DNA of 26,627 nucleotides, taken from a virus. Location: the IMG/VR virus record IMGVR_UViG_3300032322_001730, positions 1 through 26,627 of that record; one strand, given 5' to 3'. The notes below the pieces were generated by a model. The model saw only the letters and a program-made list of their open reading frames with translations, searched no databases and was not told the origin of the DNA. The position numbers and the translations under genes are program-made. Shown in pieces: positions 5,573-14,300 of the stretch (its first letter is position 1; the number at the start of each line of letters is the position of its first letter).

Positions 5573-5857
5573 ACGCAGGATATCGTTCAGGACGCCATGT
5601 ACCGCCTGTGGGCAGACCCCGAGGATCGAGCCGCGATGGAGATCATCATCGACGAGCTCGAGGAGTCGACCCTGGTGCCGCGCCGGTATATCGTCGACTA
5701 CCTGGTGAAGCTGCCGTGGACGCTGAAGCCATGGCTGACGATCGACATCGTGCGGCACGGGCTCGTGGGCGACTACAACGATCCCGACCCGGTCGCCGAT
5801 GACGATCGCGAGTACCGCTGGCAGGTCGGCAACGATCTGCAGTACCTGAACCGCTGA
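5570..5857 (+). CDS. Small cassette protein 4, unknown function
   Basis: The product is 95 residues from ATG 5570, with GAGAGGAG 7 nt upstream. The sequence is well mixed and looks like a folded acidic protein. It has a helix at about 3-30 (MYRLWADPEDRAAMEIIIDE), then PRRYIVDYLVKLPWTLKPWL, and an acidic tail with DPDPVADDDREYRW. There is no Cys motif, membrane segment or signal peptide. Small acidic early phage proteins often act on host proteins, but nothing specific is seen here. It ends CGC-TGA inside module R4. Confidence 0.65.
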   Translation: MTQDIVQDAMYRLWADPEDRAAMEIIIDELEESTLVPRRYIVDYLVKLPWTLKPWLTIDIVRHGLVGDYNDPDPVADDDREYRWQVGNDLQYLNR

Positions 5858-5919
5858 CCACCTTCGCGAGAGGGGCGCCGCTGTGGCGCCCCACGCACCA
5901 CGAGAGGAGCACCGCCATG
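5852..5919 (+). repeat. 68-bp intergenic module R4 with hairpin and RBS
   Basis: This full-length copy joins the genes at 5570 and 5917. The hairpin is at 5872-5892 with unchanged stem and loop and is followed by GAGAGGAG. The few differences from R1/R3 lie before the stem (ACCTTCGCGAG for ACCGCCGCGAG), leaving hairpin and RBS intact. Confidence 0.8.
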
Positions 5920-6306
5920 ACGACCACGACCACCAGCAGCACGCAGATCGTCCCGGACTGGCAGCTGATCGCCACCATCACCGTGACCACGTGGCGCCCG
6001 TGGACCGACGCCGAGGCCAACTCGATGAGCACTGCCGTCCTCGCCACCTGCCTGGGCGCGATGCCGGGCGATGCGACGTGGGACCGCGTCGTGGTCGAGC
6101 TGCCGCGCCAGCGCCTGGCGCTGATCCGCGACATGCTGCGCGAGCGCTGGGGCATCCTCGGCTGGCGCAACGCCCGCAGCGGCGACATCCGCACGGTGTC
6201 GCTGAGCCTGCCGGAGCCCGAGGCGCGGGCGCTGTACGAGGTGCTGCGCGCGGTGCCGCTCAACTGGCGCGTCGAGATCCACGTGCGCCGCCCCGTGCGG
6301 ATGTGA
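5917..6306 (+). CDS. Small cassette protein 5, unknown function
   Basis: The product is 129 residues from ATG 5917, behind module R4. After a Thr/Ser-rich start (MTTTTTSSTQ) it looks like a compact alpha/beta domain: WQLIATITVTTWRPW, a helix, WDRVVVELPRQRLALIRDML, RTVSLSLPEPEARALYEVL, then WRVEIHVRRPVRM. Alternating strand/helix segments of this size suggest a ferredoxin-like or similar small fold. The family is not recognised. It is the last cassette; the following gap holds two different hairpins rather than the 68-bp module. Confidence 0.65.
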   Translation: MTTTTTSSTQIVPDWQLIATITVTTWRPWTDAEANSMSTAVLATCLGAMPGDATWDRVVVELPRQRLALIRDMLRERWGILGWRNARSGDIRTVSLSLPEPEARALYEVLRAVPLNWRVEIHVRRPVRM

Positions 6307-6321
6307 GCGCCACGCTGCCAG

Positions 6322-6345
6322 AGCCCGGGCATGATCGCCCGGGCT
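6322..6345 (+). terminator. Strong hairpin, possible intrinsic terminator or attenuator
   Basis: AGCCCGGGC (6322-6330) pairs perfectly with GCCCGGGCT (6337-6345) around ATGATC. It lies 15 nt after the stop of the last cassette gene. Only a weak T-containing stretch follows (TCACCGTTTCGTC), so termination may be partial. It is placed to end or attenuate transcription from the two upstream promoters. Confidence 0.5.
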
Positions 6346-6364
6346 TCACCGTTTCGTCGATCCT

Positions 6365-6382
6365 GGGCCGTCTGAGCGGCCC
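6365..6382 (+). other. Short hairpin before an RBS
   Basis: GGGCCG and CGGCCC (6-bp arms) flank TCTGAG. The hairpin ends 8 nt before the GGAGGAG site of the gene at 6402. It repeats the hairpin-then-RBS layout of the cassette region with an unrelated sequence. Confidence 0.35.
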
Positions 6383-6401
6383 TACAGCCCGGAGGAGCAT
6401 C

Positions 6402-6725
6402 ATGGTTCCACCCCCGCCGCCGCCCGCCGAAGTCCGCACCGTCGACCAGCTCGACGTGTGGTGGACGCTGGCCATCGCCGGGCGCGAGAGCGAGTACCCG
6501 TGCCTCGACGCGATCATCGAGCGCGAGTCGCGCTGGGTGCCGCAGGCGCTCGGCGATGCCGGCGCGAGCGTCGGCCTGGCGCAGCGCCACATGCCGACGC
6601 ACGGGGCACCACCACGGCCGTGGATGGTGCCAGACCAGACCCGATGGTTCATGGACTACGCCGATCGCCGCTACGGCGACCTGTGCGCCGCGTGGCGCGC
6701 ATGGCAGCGACAAGGCTGGTGGTGA
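6402..6725 (+). CDS. Small lytic-transglycosylase/lysozyme-like protein
   Basis: The product is 107 residues from ATG 6402 behind GGAGGAG. After a Pro-rich start it shows an SLT-like peptidoglycan lyase signature. The Glu of IIERESRW (E42) is the likely catalytic acid, followed by PQALGDAGASVGLAQ, which matches the A-x-G-x-x-G-A-x-G-L-x-Q consensus. Near the C-terminus is YGDLCAAWRAWQRQGWW, like the closing motif of phage transglycosylase domains. It has no signal peptide or membrane segment and is short for an endolysin, so it may need a holin or act in the virion. Its place among early genes, 1 nt before a nuclease gene, is odd for a lysis enzyme. Confidence 0.65.
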   Translation: MVPPPPPPAEVRTVDQLDVWWTLAIAGRESEYPCLDAIIERESRWVPQALGDAGASVGLAQRHMPTHGAPPRPWMVPDQTRWFMDYADRRYGDLCAAWRAWQRQGWW

Positions 6726-6726
6726 C

Positions 6727-7098
6727 ATGATCCCGACCGAAGACGCCGAGCAGCTCGCCGTGGTGGCGTGGTGCGAAGGATATGCGCTCGCCGACGCGCG
6801 CGCCAGGCTGCTGCTGCACGTGCCGAACGGCGGCCAGCGGCACATCGCAACGGCCGCGCGACTGCGCCGCCTCGGCGTGCGCCCCGGCGTGCCCGATCTG
6901 CTGCTGCCCGTGGCCGTGGCGCCGTACCACGGCCTGTGGATCGAGATGAAGCGCCGCAAGGGCGGCCAGGTCAGTGCCGACCAGCACGGCTGGATGGACG
7001 CGCTGCGCGCCGAGGGCTACGCCGTCGCCGTGGCGCGTGGCGCCGACGAGGCGATCGAGATCATCATCGCCTACCTGGGAGGCACGTATGCCCAGTAA
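6727..7098 (+). CDS. VRR-NUC domain nuclease
   Basis: The product is 123 residues. It matches VRR-NUC endonucleases (PD-(D/E)xK superfamily; Holliday-junction-resolvase-like enzymes of phages). The expected motifs appear in order: E6/E8 near the N-terminus (TEDAEQLAV), HVPNGGQRH, GVRPGVPDLLLPV (catalytic Asp in PD), then GLWIEMKRRKGGQVSADQ (E-x-K core plus the Q-x-x-x-Q-like element). Length is normal for the stand-alone phage form. A role in processing branched replication or recombination intermediates fits the nearby clamp and SSB-like genes. The 3' end overlaps the next gene by 11 nt. Confidence 0.88.
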   Translation: MIPTEDAEQLAVVAWCEGYALADARARLLLHVPNGGQRHIATAARLRRLGVRPGVPDLLLPVAVAPYHGLWIEMKRRKGGQVSADQHGWMDALRAEGYAVAVARGADEAIEIIIAYLGGTYAQ

Positions 7099-8233
7099 GT
7101 CGCCGACGATCGCGCCGCGGCAGTGTATCCGCTGCGGCGTGCAGTTCACGCCACGCGCGCGCAACGGCGTGCGCTGCGCCGGCTGCAGGAACCGCTACAA
7201 GCCCCTGCGCCGCTGTCGCGTGTGCGACACGCCGCTCTACCGGCAGAAGTGCCCGCAGCGCGTGGTCTGCGGGCCGTGCCACGAGCGTCTGCGGGCGCAG
7301 AACCGCGTCTACTGCCGCACCTGCGGCCAGATCGGCGTGCTGCGGCGGGACACCACCGTCCCGCTGAACCCGAAGCGCTCGATCGCGCGCTGCTACGACT
7401 GCGCCATGCGCACCCAGCGCCCCTACCAGCGCCAGCGCTACGAGCTGCGCAAGAGCGCCGGGATCAAGGCGCCGCGGACGCTGCCGGTGTATCGCCATCA
7501 GACCGACGCCGAGCGCACGCGCATCGCGGCGCTGCTCGACAGCGGCCTGACGCAGCGGCAGGTCGCCGCCAAGCTTCGCCTCAACGTCCTGCGCGTGCGT
7601 CACGTCGTGCGACGTGGTGCCGCCGTGTCACTGAAGGGTAGAGCCGATGGGTCGTCATGGTCGGAGTGGTTGACCCAGAAGGAGCTGATCCGGATCTTCG
7701 AGCACGCCACGGTCATGCGCGTGGCGATGTGGCGCAGCTATGGATTCCCGATGCGCCGCTACGGCACGGATCATGCCAGCGGGCAGGCGTACATGTGGGT
7801 GATCCACGAGGACGATCTGGAGACGTGGATTCAGGATCGCAACTCGTGGGTGCTGTGGGACATGGACGACATCGTGGACGACTGGTGGCGGGCCATCGCG
7901 CTCGCGGCCCGGCCACCGGGCAGCCCCGGCTGGCTGCCGATCGGCGTGGCCGCGAGCCTCTGGGGACTGGCGCGCTCCGGCGCTGCGCGACGGGTCACCG
8001 ACAGACGCTACACGGGCCGCGTCCTGACGATGCGCTCCACCAGGTGGCTGTGGAGCGAGGACGTGGTCGCCCACGCCCTGCAGCACGACGGCCGTGTCAT
8101 CGTGGCCCCGACCGTGCCGCGCAACGCCACGCGGTATGGCACGAGCAACACCAACCTCGGCGCCTATCAGAACCGGCGGCGATCACGGCAGATCGCAGGT
8201 GATGCACTCCGGGCCGTCCCAGTGGCCCGCTGA
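7088..8233 (+). CDS. Multi-domain zinc-ribbon/HTH protein, unknown function
   Basis: The product is 381 residues from ATG 7088, behind GGGAGG inside the nuclease gene. Three successive CxxC...CxxC zinc ribbons fill residues 13-105: C13/C16-C30/C33, C43/C46-C61/C64 and C76/C79-C102/C105. A Hin-like HTH follows at about 140-176 (RIAALLDSGLTQRQVAAKLR). The C-terminal half holds two segments that look like excisionase-type winged helices: WLTQKELIRIF to HEDDLETWIQDR, and WLPIGVAASLW to WLWSEDVVAHAL. No catalytic motif is visible. An elaborate nucleic-acid-binding protein, perhaps a late-gene regulator since it is the last early gene, is the best guess. Its last 51 nt overlap the 3' end of the opposing gene. 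Confidence 0.65.
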   Translation: MPSKSPTIAPRQCIRCGVQFTPRARNGVRCAGCRNRYKPLRRCRVCDTPLYRQKCPQRVVCGPCHERLRAQNRVYCRTCGQIGVLRRDTTVPLNPKRSIARCYDCAMRTQRPYQRQRYELRKSAGIKAPRTLPVYRHQTDAERTRIAALLDSGLTQRQVAAKLRLNVLRVRHVVRRGAAVSLKGRADGSSWSEWLTQKELIRIFEHATVMRVAMWRSYGFPMRRYGTDHASGQAYMWVIHEDDLETWIQDRNSWVLWDMDDIVDDWWRAIALAARPPGSPGWLPIGVAASLWGLARSGAARRVTDRRYTGRVLTMRSTRWLWSEDVVAHALQHDGRVIVAPTVPRNATRYGTSNTNLGAYQNRRRSRQIAGDALRAVPVAR

Positions 8234-8416
8234 TGGCGTCAGGCTGCCCTGCGCCGGCCACTGGGGGGCGGTGGCCGGCGTCGGCAGCGGGGTCAGCGTC
8301 GGCGCGGCGACGATCGGCAGATGCTGCCGGTACACTGCTGGCGAATAAGTCGCGCGCGCCGTCGCCAGCCACAGCGCCGCCGTCAGCAGTATCGCACACA
8401 CGACGAGCCGCCTCAT
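8183..8416 (-). CDS. Short secreted protein with Pro/Thr-rich tract
   Basis: The product is 77 residues, starting at ATG 8416 in an ATGA overlap with the preceding tail gene. An N-terminal signal peptide is clear: MRR, a hydrophobic core VVCAILLTAALWLA, and a likely cut after ATARA. The mature part has HLPIVAAPTLTPLPTPATAP, a Pro/Thr spacer style common in Chloroflexota exported proteins, and a CITC pair near the end. It is the last late gene and could be a spanin-like or surface protein, but there is no lipobox. Its 3' end runs 51 nt into the convergent early gene. Confidence 0.55.
   Translation of the reverse strand: MRRLVVCAILLTAALWLATARATYSPAVYRQHLPIVAAPTLTPLPTPATAPQWPAQGSLTPSAGHWDGPECITCDLP
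8252..8280. terminator. 10-bp-stem hairpin at the convergent junction
   Basis: CGCCGGCCAC (8252-8261) and GTGGCCGGCG (8271-8280) form a perfect stem around a 9-nt loop. It begins 19 nt after the stop of the plus-strand block and lies inside the opposing 77-residue gene. The site suits termination of early transcription before it enters the late block, but no T-tract follows on either strand. Confidence 0.4.
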
Positions 8417-9924
8417 GGCCGCACCACGTCCTGCAGCCGGGGCGGCGCCTTCTCGGGCACGATCTCGATGCGATCGGTGATCGCGTCGTAGCGGGTCTCG
8501 ATCACGCGGAACTGGCGCAGGCGCGCCAGGCCGTCGACGCCGATGAAGGGCAAGCTGAGGAGCTGCACGGCGTCGCCGGCGCGCACGCGGTAGGGCTCGA
8601 CGATCGCGCCGAGCAGCGTCACGCGCGATGGCACGATGGCGATCTCCGGGATCGGTGTTGATGCGTTGTCGAGCTCGGTCCTGACCACGTCATCGATGAA
8701 CGTACTGGCGGGCGACTCGATGAATGTCTGCCTCGTCAGGTCGAGCTGTGTGACACTATCGGCGTTCGTGAGCGTGGTGCTGCGCGTCTGGCGGCCATCA
8801 ATGGCGGTCTGCAGTGCGTAGCCGCTGTTGAACACGTTGGTGTTCAGCCGATCCATGGTCATGGTGTCGAGCTCGATCTGCCACGTGCGCTGCACCTCGG
8901 TGGCATCGCGAATGAACACGACGCGCTGATGGTCGACGCCCCACACGAACGGCACAATCCCATTGCCTGGCCGTGTCAGCTCGTCCATGATGTCGCCGGG
9001 GCGTTGATCGAGATACACAATGGTTTCGGGGTACGCCACCTCGCTGATGATGTCCATCTGATCGGCGCTCGGCACCAGCTGGCCCGGGTTCAGCGCGTTG
9101 ATGCTGGAGATCAGATCCGTCGGGATCTCGATGGGGTTCGTACCGCCCTGAGCCCACGACACGGCAAAAAACCCCGACATGCGCACGTAAAACTCGTCGG
9201 TGCTGGCGACGGTGACGGTGCTCGTCGGCACCAGCCCGGCATAGACCACCGTAACGCCATCGGATGGCAGCACGGTGAACAGCGAGATGACGCTCACATC
9301 AGTGGCAGGCCCGGCGATGGTCGTAACCGTCGTCTCGACGCCACCGACGCTCTGCGCATGACTGACGCGCACACTGATGCCCGCTGGTATGTTGTACTCG
9401 AGAATCACGCGCGCCTCAGTGATCGAGCGCGAGGATCGGCTCGGCGTCACGTAGCGCCAGCGTCCGCGCATGGACGTGGTGTAGCGTCGCGCCTGCATCG
9501 AGACGCCGATCTCGGCGTCGTTGCTGATGCGATTGTACAGATCCATGCGCTCGCCGCTGCCGCCGTCCAGCGGCACCCATTCGGTAAGCCGCTGGTCTCG
9601 CCACATTGCCGTGTACAGCGTGTCGTACATCGCCGTGCGGTAGCCCAGCGCCTGTATGCGTACGCTCGTCGCGCTCTCGACGCTGACGCCAGCGCCGGTG
9701 ACGCGTCCCTGCCACAGGACCTCGCCGCCCCGCGATACCCGCACGTGCAGGATGTCGCGCCGGTCGAACAGGCTCATCGCGTCGCGCGGCGCCACCAGCG
9801 CCGTGTAGGTCAGGTCCTTGTCTCCACCGGTGTCTGTCGCCCACTGCAGCTGCGTGATCATCGCCGTGTGGTCGGCGACCAGCGCGCCCGTCGGTGACTC
9901 GTAGAGGCCAACCTGGTAGTTCAT
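8413..9924 (-). CDS. Tail tip protein (hub/Tal-like, Gp37-like)
   Basis: The product is 503 residues from ATG 9924, in an ATGA overlap with the Dit-like gene. The N-terminus (MNYQVGLYESPTGALVADHT, then ITQLQWATDTGGDKDLTYTA) and the following FDRRDILHVRVSRGGEVLWQ resemble the beta-rich entry domain of siphovirus tail-tip hub proteins (gpD/Gp37 or Tal-type). These sit under the Dit ring and start tail assembly. A central Ser/Thr-rich beta region (about 190-270) probably forms an inserted domain. The C-terminus (VRAGDAVQLLSLPFIGVDGL, RVIETRYD) again looks like hub folds. Order after tape measure and Dit supports the role. Confidence 0.65.
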   Translation of the reverse strand: MNYQVGLYESPTGALVADHTAMITQLQWATDTGGDKDLTYTALVAPRDAMSLFDRRDILHVRVSRGGEVLWQGRVTGAGVSVESATSVRIQALGYRTAMYDTLYTAMWRDQRLTEWVPLDGGSGERMDLYNRISNDAEIGVSMQARRYTTSMRGRWRYVTPSRSSRSITEARVILEYNIPAGISVRVSHAQSVGGVETTVTTIAGPATDVSVISLFTVLPSDGVTVVYAGLVPTSTVTVASTDEFYVRMSGFFAVSWAQGGTNPIEIPTDLISSINALNPGQLVPSADQMDIISEVAYPETIVYLDQRPGDIMDELTRPGNGIVPFVWGVDHQRVVFIRDATEVQRTWQIELDTMTMDRLNTNVFNSGYALQTAIDGRQTRSTTLTNADSVTQLDLTRQTFIESPASTFIDDVVRTELDNASTPIPEIAIVPSRVTLLGAIVEPYRVRAGDAVQLLSLPFIGVDGLARLRQFRVIETRYDAITDRIEIVPEKAPPRLQDVVRP

Positions 9925-11342
9925 TCGGGCACCACGTAGGCTGCGCGCCGTCGCACCGACCAGTTCTGCGTGACGGCGACATACTGGATGGAGCTGGAGA
10001 TAAACGTGCCGTAGATGCTGCCCGTCGCCGGCGCCTGGTGGACAGCGAGGTCCCCGTAGGCGAGCGTCGCCGGATACTGCAGCGCGTCAGCGCTGGTGCG
10101 GATGTCCGCCGTCGGCCGTGGCGTCACGGTGGGGCGGTGGTACGTGACCACGCTGTCCCCGCTGTAGCCGGTGGTGTAGCCGTCGAGGTAGATCGCCGCG
10201 TTGTACTGGCGCGGGTAGAACGCATACAGCGCCGCGATGTCGATGATGTCGCCGATGGTGCTCGTGCCGCGCGAGATCGTCAGACGTATGCGTGTGAAGT
10301 TTCCGCGCAGCGGGAAGTACCCCATATGCACGACATACACCTGATTGGTTGATACTGCTGCGATCTCGATGGGCACCGGCGGGCCCTCGACCTCCCACGT
10401 CGTGCCGCTGGGGCCGAGCAGTGTCACCTGCAGCGTCCACGGCTCGGTCGACGACGACACCAGCGCGGTGGCGATCGTGAGGTACAGATCGAACCCGCCG
10501 GCCAGCGGCGTGCCCAGCGTGAGCGTGATGCTGTCACCATAGACGCTGGTGTTCGTCTGCGTGAAGCGCAGGAAATTGATCGAGATGCCCGGCGGGAACG
10601 CGTAGGTGCCGATGGCCACGGTGCCCATCGCCATGCCTGGCGGCAGCGCGGTGTAGATCGCCGTGCTGCCCGTGGTGAAGTCCCCGTCTGTGCCAGTCGC
10701 CGCTCCGAACGTCGAGGCGTCGATCGTGACCAGATCCGCCGTCGCGGCGTGCATCAGCAGCAGGCCACGTACGCGCGGCTTCGGGCCGGTGACGGGCGTC
10801 AGCGCGACCTCGATCGGCGACGGCGTGTGGTGCGAGCCGATCGCAAACGCCGTCGTGGTGCGCGCCGCCACGTTCGAGGCCGTCACCGCCGTGCTGGTCG
10901 GGTTCAGCCACAGGCCTCGCCGGCGGAATGCGATCGTGATCGCCGAGATCTCGTTGATCAGCAGCAGGTCGGCCCAGTCTGCCGGCAGGCCACCGCCGCC
11001 GCCGTCGGGGCCGAGGATCGCCGCGTGCAGCACGACGCCCGCCGTCAGCGTGCTGCCATCGATGCGGATGCGCAGCGTCACGGCCGTCACGTCCTCGCCA
11101 CGTGCCCAGCGCCGCGCCTGGTCGAGCAGCCGCAGCGTGTTGCGCAGGTCGGGGATCGCGTTGGCGCCGGTCGCGGTCACCGTGATGGTCTCGGTCACGT
11201 CATCGTACGGGCCACGTCCGCCGAGGTCGCTGATCTGCGGCGGCGAGACGGCCAGTGGCCAGCCACCGGCGGCCAGGTACAGCGCGTTACCGGAGATCAG
11301 GTTGACCGTCGTCGTGCCGTCGGAGATCGACAGGGTCTGCAT
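9921..11342 (-). CDS. Distal tail (Dit-like) protein with large beta C-terminal region
   Basis: The product is 473 residues from ATG 11342, overlapping the tape-measure stop as TGATG. The N-terminal 150 residues (SISDGTTTVNLISG, DVTETITVTATG, LLDQARRWARGEDVTAVTLR) resemble the phage proteins following tape measures that form the distal tail ring joining tube and tip. The remainder is nearly all predicted beta strand with Ser/Thr-rich turns (PLAGGFDLYLTIATALVSSS; GDIIDIAALYAFYPRQYN), as in carbohydrate-binding or jelly-roll modules often grafted onto Dit. The fusion could give host-surface contact. The assignment is mainly positional. Confidence 0.6.
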   Translation of the reverse strand: MQTLSISDGTTTVNLISGNALYLAAGGWPLAVSPPQISDLGGRGPYDDVTETITVTATGANAIPDLRNTLRLLDQARRWARGEDVTAVTLRIRIDGSTLTAGVVLHAAILGPDGGGGGLPADWADLLLINEISAITIAFRRRGLWLNPTSTAVTASNVAARTTTAFAIGSHHTPSPIEVALTPVTGPKPRVRGLLLMHAATADLVTIDASTFGAATGTDGDFTTGSTAIYTALPPGMAMGTVAIGTYAFPPGISINFLRFTQTNTSVYGDSITLTLGTPLAGGFDLYLTIATALVSSSTEPWTLQVTLLGPSGTTWEVEGPPVPIEIAAVSTNQVYVVHMGYFPLRGNFTRIRLTISRGTSTIGDIIDIAALYAFYPRQYNAAIYLDGYTTGYSGDSVVTYHRPTVTPRPTADIRTSADALQYPATLAYGDLAVHQAPATGSIYGTFISSSIQYVAVTQNWSVRRRAAYVVPE

Positions 11343-14300
11343 CAGATACCTCGCGGAAGCTGCGACTGCACGATGCCGCGTCGCGCGGCCTCGCTCATGC
11401 CACGCGTTACGGCGCGCTCGATGGCGTCGATGTCGCGCTGGTCACGCACTGAGCCGATGGTGATGTTGATCGTAACGCCGGTACGCCCTGGCAGCTCGCC
11501 CAGGGTGGCGATGCCTGCGCGACCGCCCGGTGGCATCACACTGCCTGGGCCCAGCGCTGGCGGCGGCGCCGGCGGCTTCGGTGGCTTCGGTGGCGGCTTC
11601 GCTGGACTCGGTAGCTTGAGGCCGTCTCGAATCCACTGCGGCAGCGCGGCGGAGGCGGCAGCGATGACGGCATTCAGCGCATCGCCAACAGCTTTGACTC
11701 CGGCGCTAATGCCTTTGCCGATTCCATCGACGATGGACTTTCCAAGGTCGCCTGGAATACTGCCCCAGCTGAACGTCTTTTTCAGCCACGTTTTGACGCC
11801 TTCCATCGCATTCACCACGCTCGTGTAGATGTTCCCCAGTGGTGCGGTGATGCCGCTCGCGGCGTCCTTGATCGCGTTGATGATGCCGGTCTTGATGTTG
11901 GCGAGGTTGCCGGTGATGCCATTCCACGCGTCCCTGATCGTGCTGGTGATGCGATCCCTGATGTTGGCGAGATACCCGGTGATGCCGTTCCACGCATCGT
12001 TGATCGCGTTGATGATCCCGTTCCGGATGTTGGCGAGGTTACCGGTGATGCCATTCCAGGCGTCTCTGATCGTGCTGGTGATGCGATCCCGGATGTTGGC
12101 GAGATACCCGGTGATGCCGTTCCACGCATCACCGATCGCGTTGACGATCCCATTCTTGATGTTGGCGAGGTTGCCGGTGATGCCATTCCACGCATCGTTG
12201 ATCGCGTTGACGATGCCGTTCTTGATGTTGGCGAGGTTGCCGGTGATACCGTTCCACGCATCGTTGATGGCGTTGACGATGCCGTTCTTGATGTTGGCGA
12301 GATACCCGGTGATACCGTTCCACGCATCGTTGATCGCGCTGACGATCCCATTCTTGATGTTGGCGAGGTTGCCGGTGATCCCGTTCCACGCGTTGCGCAG
12401 CGCATCGATGATGCCCTGCCGAATGTTGGTCAGGTTGCCGGTGATGCCGTTCCACGCGTTGCGCAGCGCATCGATGATGCCGTTCTTGATGTTGGCGAGG
12501 TTGCCAGTGATGCCATTCCACGCGTTGCGCAGTGCATCGATGATGCCCTGCCGAATGAACGTGAGAAACCCGGTGATCCCGTTCCACGCGTTGCGCAGCG
12601 CATCGATGATGCCCTGCCGAATGTTGGCGAGATGTGGCTTGATCCCGTTCCATGCCGCACTCAGCCCGCCCATGATGCCGTTCTTGATGACGTCGATGAT
12701 CGGGCCTACGATGGTCCACAGCAGCTTGAAGCCGAGCTCCTGACCCTTGACGAACAGATCGGTGATCTTCTTCAGCCCATCGCTGAATGCAGTCCAGTCG
12801 CCACGGATCAGCGCGAGCGCGGTGTCGACCACCGCACGGATCATCTGCATCGCGTTCTGGAAGAGATTACCGATGACGCCAAACGCGGCGACGACCGTCT
12901 TCATGATGCCGTCGCCGTTGTCAGCCCAGAACTGCTGTAACGCCTTGAGCGTCTCGCTGACGATGACGCTGATGCCGTGCATCACCGTCTGGATGGTGGC
13001 CTGCACCTCGATCATCGCCATGTCGACCACGGCCTGCACCTGTGGGAACCTGGTGCTGATCTCCTGCCAGAACTTCTGGGCAGCCATCACGGCGGCAAAC
13101 AGCCCGGCCACAAAGAGCGACGTCACCAGCACGATCTTGGCGATTGGCGCGGCGATCGCCACGAACGCCGCGACCAGCGCCACGCCGATCACGGCGGCCA
13201 GCGCAATGACGATCGGTACCAGATTGTCTTTGACCAGCTGGATGAACGGCTGCAGCTGGCGCGAGATCTCGGCGCCCTGGCCGGCGAACTGCTCGAAGCC
13301 CGGGATGAGCTCGACCACCTTGTCGATGAGCGTGGCGAGCGGATCCTCGGCGCTCATGACCGAATTGACGACGCCGAGAATCAGATCGCTGACCGGCAGC
13401 AGCGCCAGCGAGAACTTGTCGAAGATCATCGCCGGGACTTCGCCGAGCGACTGGATCGTCGCGCGCTCGGTGTCGGCCACGTCGCCCAGTGTGCTCAGGC
13501 TGTCGCCGGCCATGGTCATGGCGGTCATGGCCTCGGGGCCGAGGTCCTCCCACTGCGTGCCGAACAACTTGACTCCGGCGGCGTTGCGCTCGACCTCGCT
13601 CTCGATGCCGGCCAACGCGGGCATGATGATCTTGAACGCGTCCGCTGTGTCGATCGCCCCGCTCTGCAGGCCCTCATACAGGTTAACCTTGACCTCGTCG
13701 GTGAGGTCGGTGAAGTACAGCGCGTCCTCCAGATCACTGACGAACCGCTCGGCCATCTGGCCCGGCTCGCCACCGATCACCGGCTTGAGCACGACGTCGC
13801 CCTCGCCAGTTGTCAGCTCGCTGAGCCTGATCCCGAACTCCTTGAAGGCATCGGCCGCCTTGTCGGTGCCCAGCACGCCGCCAGCCATCCCGCTCTCCAG
13901 CATCGAGAAAAACTCGGTCGCGCTGGCGCCATTGTCGGCGAACAGGTTGCTGTACTCGCCGATGGAGTCCAGGAAGTCGCCGCTCGCATCGAGGCCTCGA
14001 GCGAAGCCGGACGCGATCACGTCCGTGGCCTCCGCGCTGGTGAGGCCGAACTCCTCCATGAGCGTGCGCGTGGCAGCGATCACAGATGTCACGTCCGTGC
14101 CGTATCGTCGCGCCAGCAGCTGCGCGTCGTCGAGGACGGCCGTGAGGTCGACATCGTTCAGGCCCTGCAGCACCGTGCGTGCGGTACTGGCCTGATCGCC
14201 GATGTTGATCAGCCCCGCGCCGATCGCAGCGATGCCGCCCACCGCCGCCGCCGCCGCGCCCTTGCCCAGCCCGACGAGCCCGGTGTTCAGATCGCCGAGC

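Noticed and set aside
4591-5919. CRISPR or transposon terminal repeats
   Set aside because: The 68-bp modules are direct, gene-bounded, lack regular spacers and no transposase is present.
11801-12658. CRISPR-like array
   Set aside because: Repeats are contiguous 66-bp units in one reading frame with no spacers; they are protein repeats of the tape measure.
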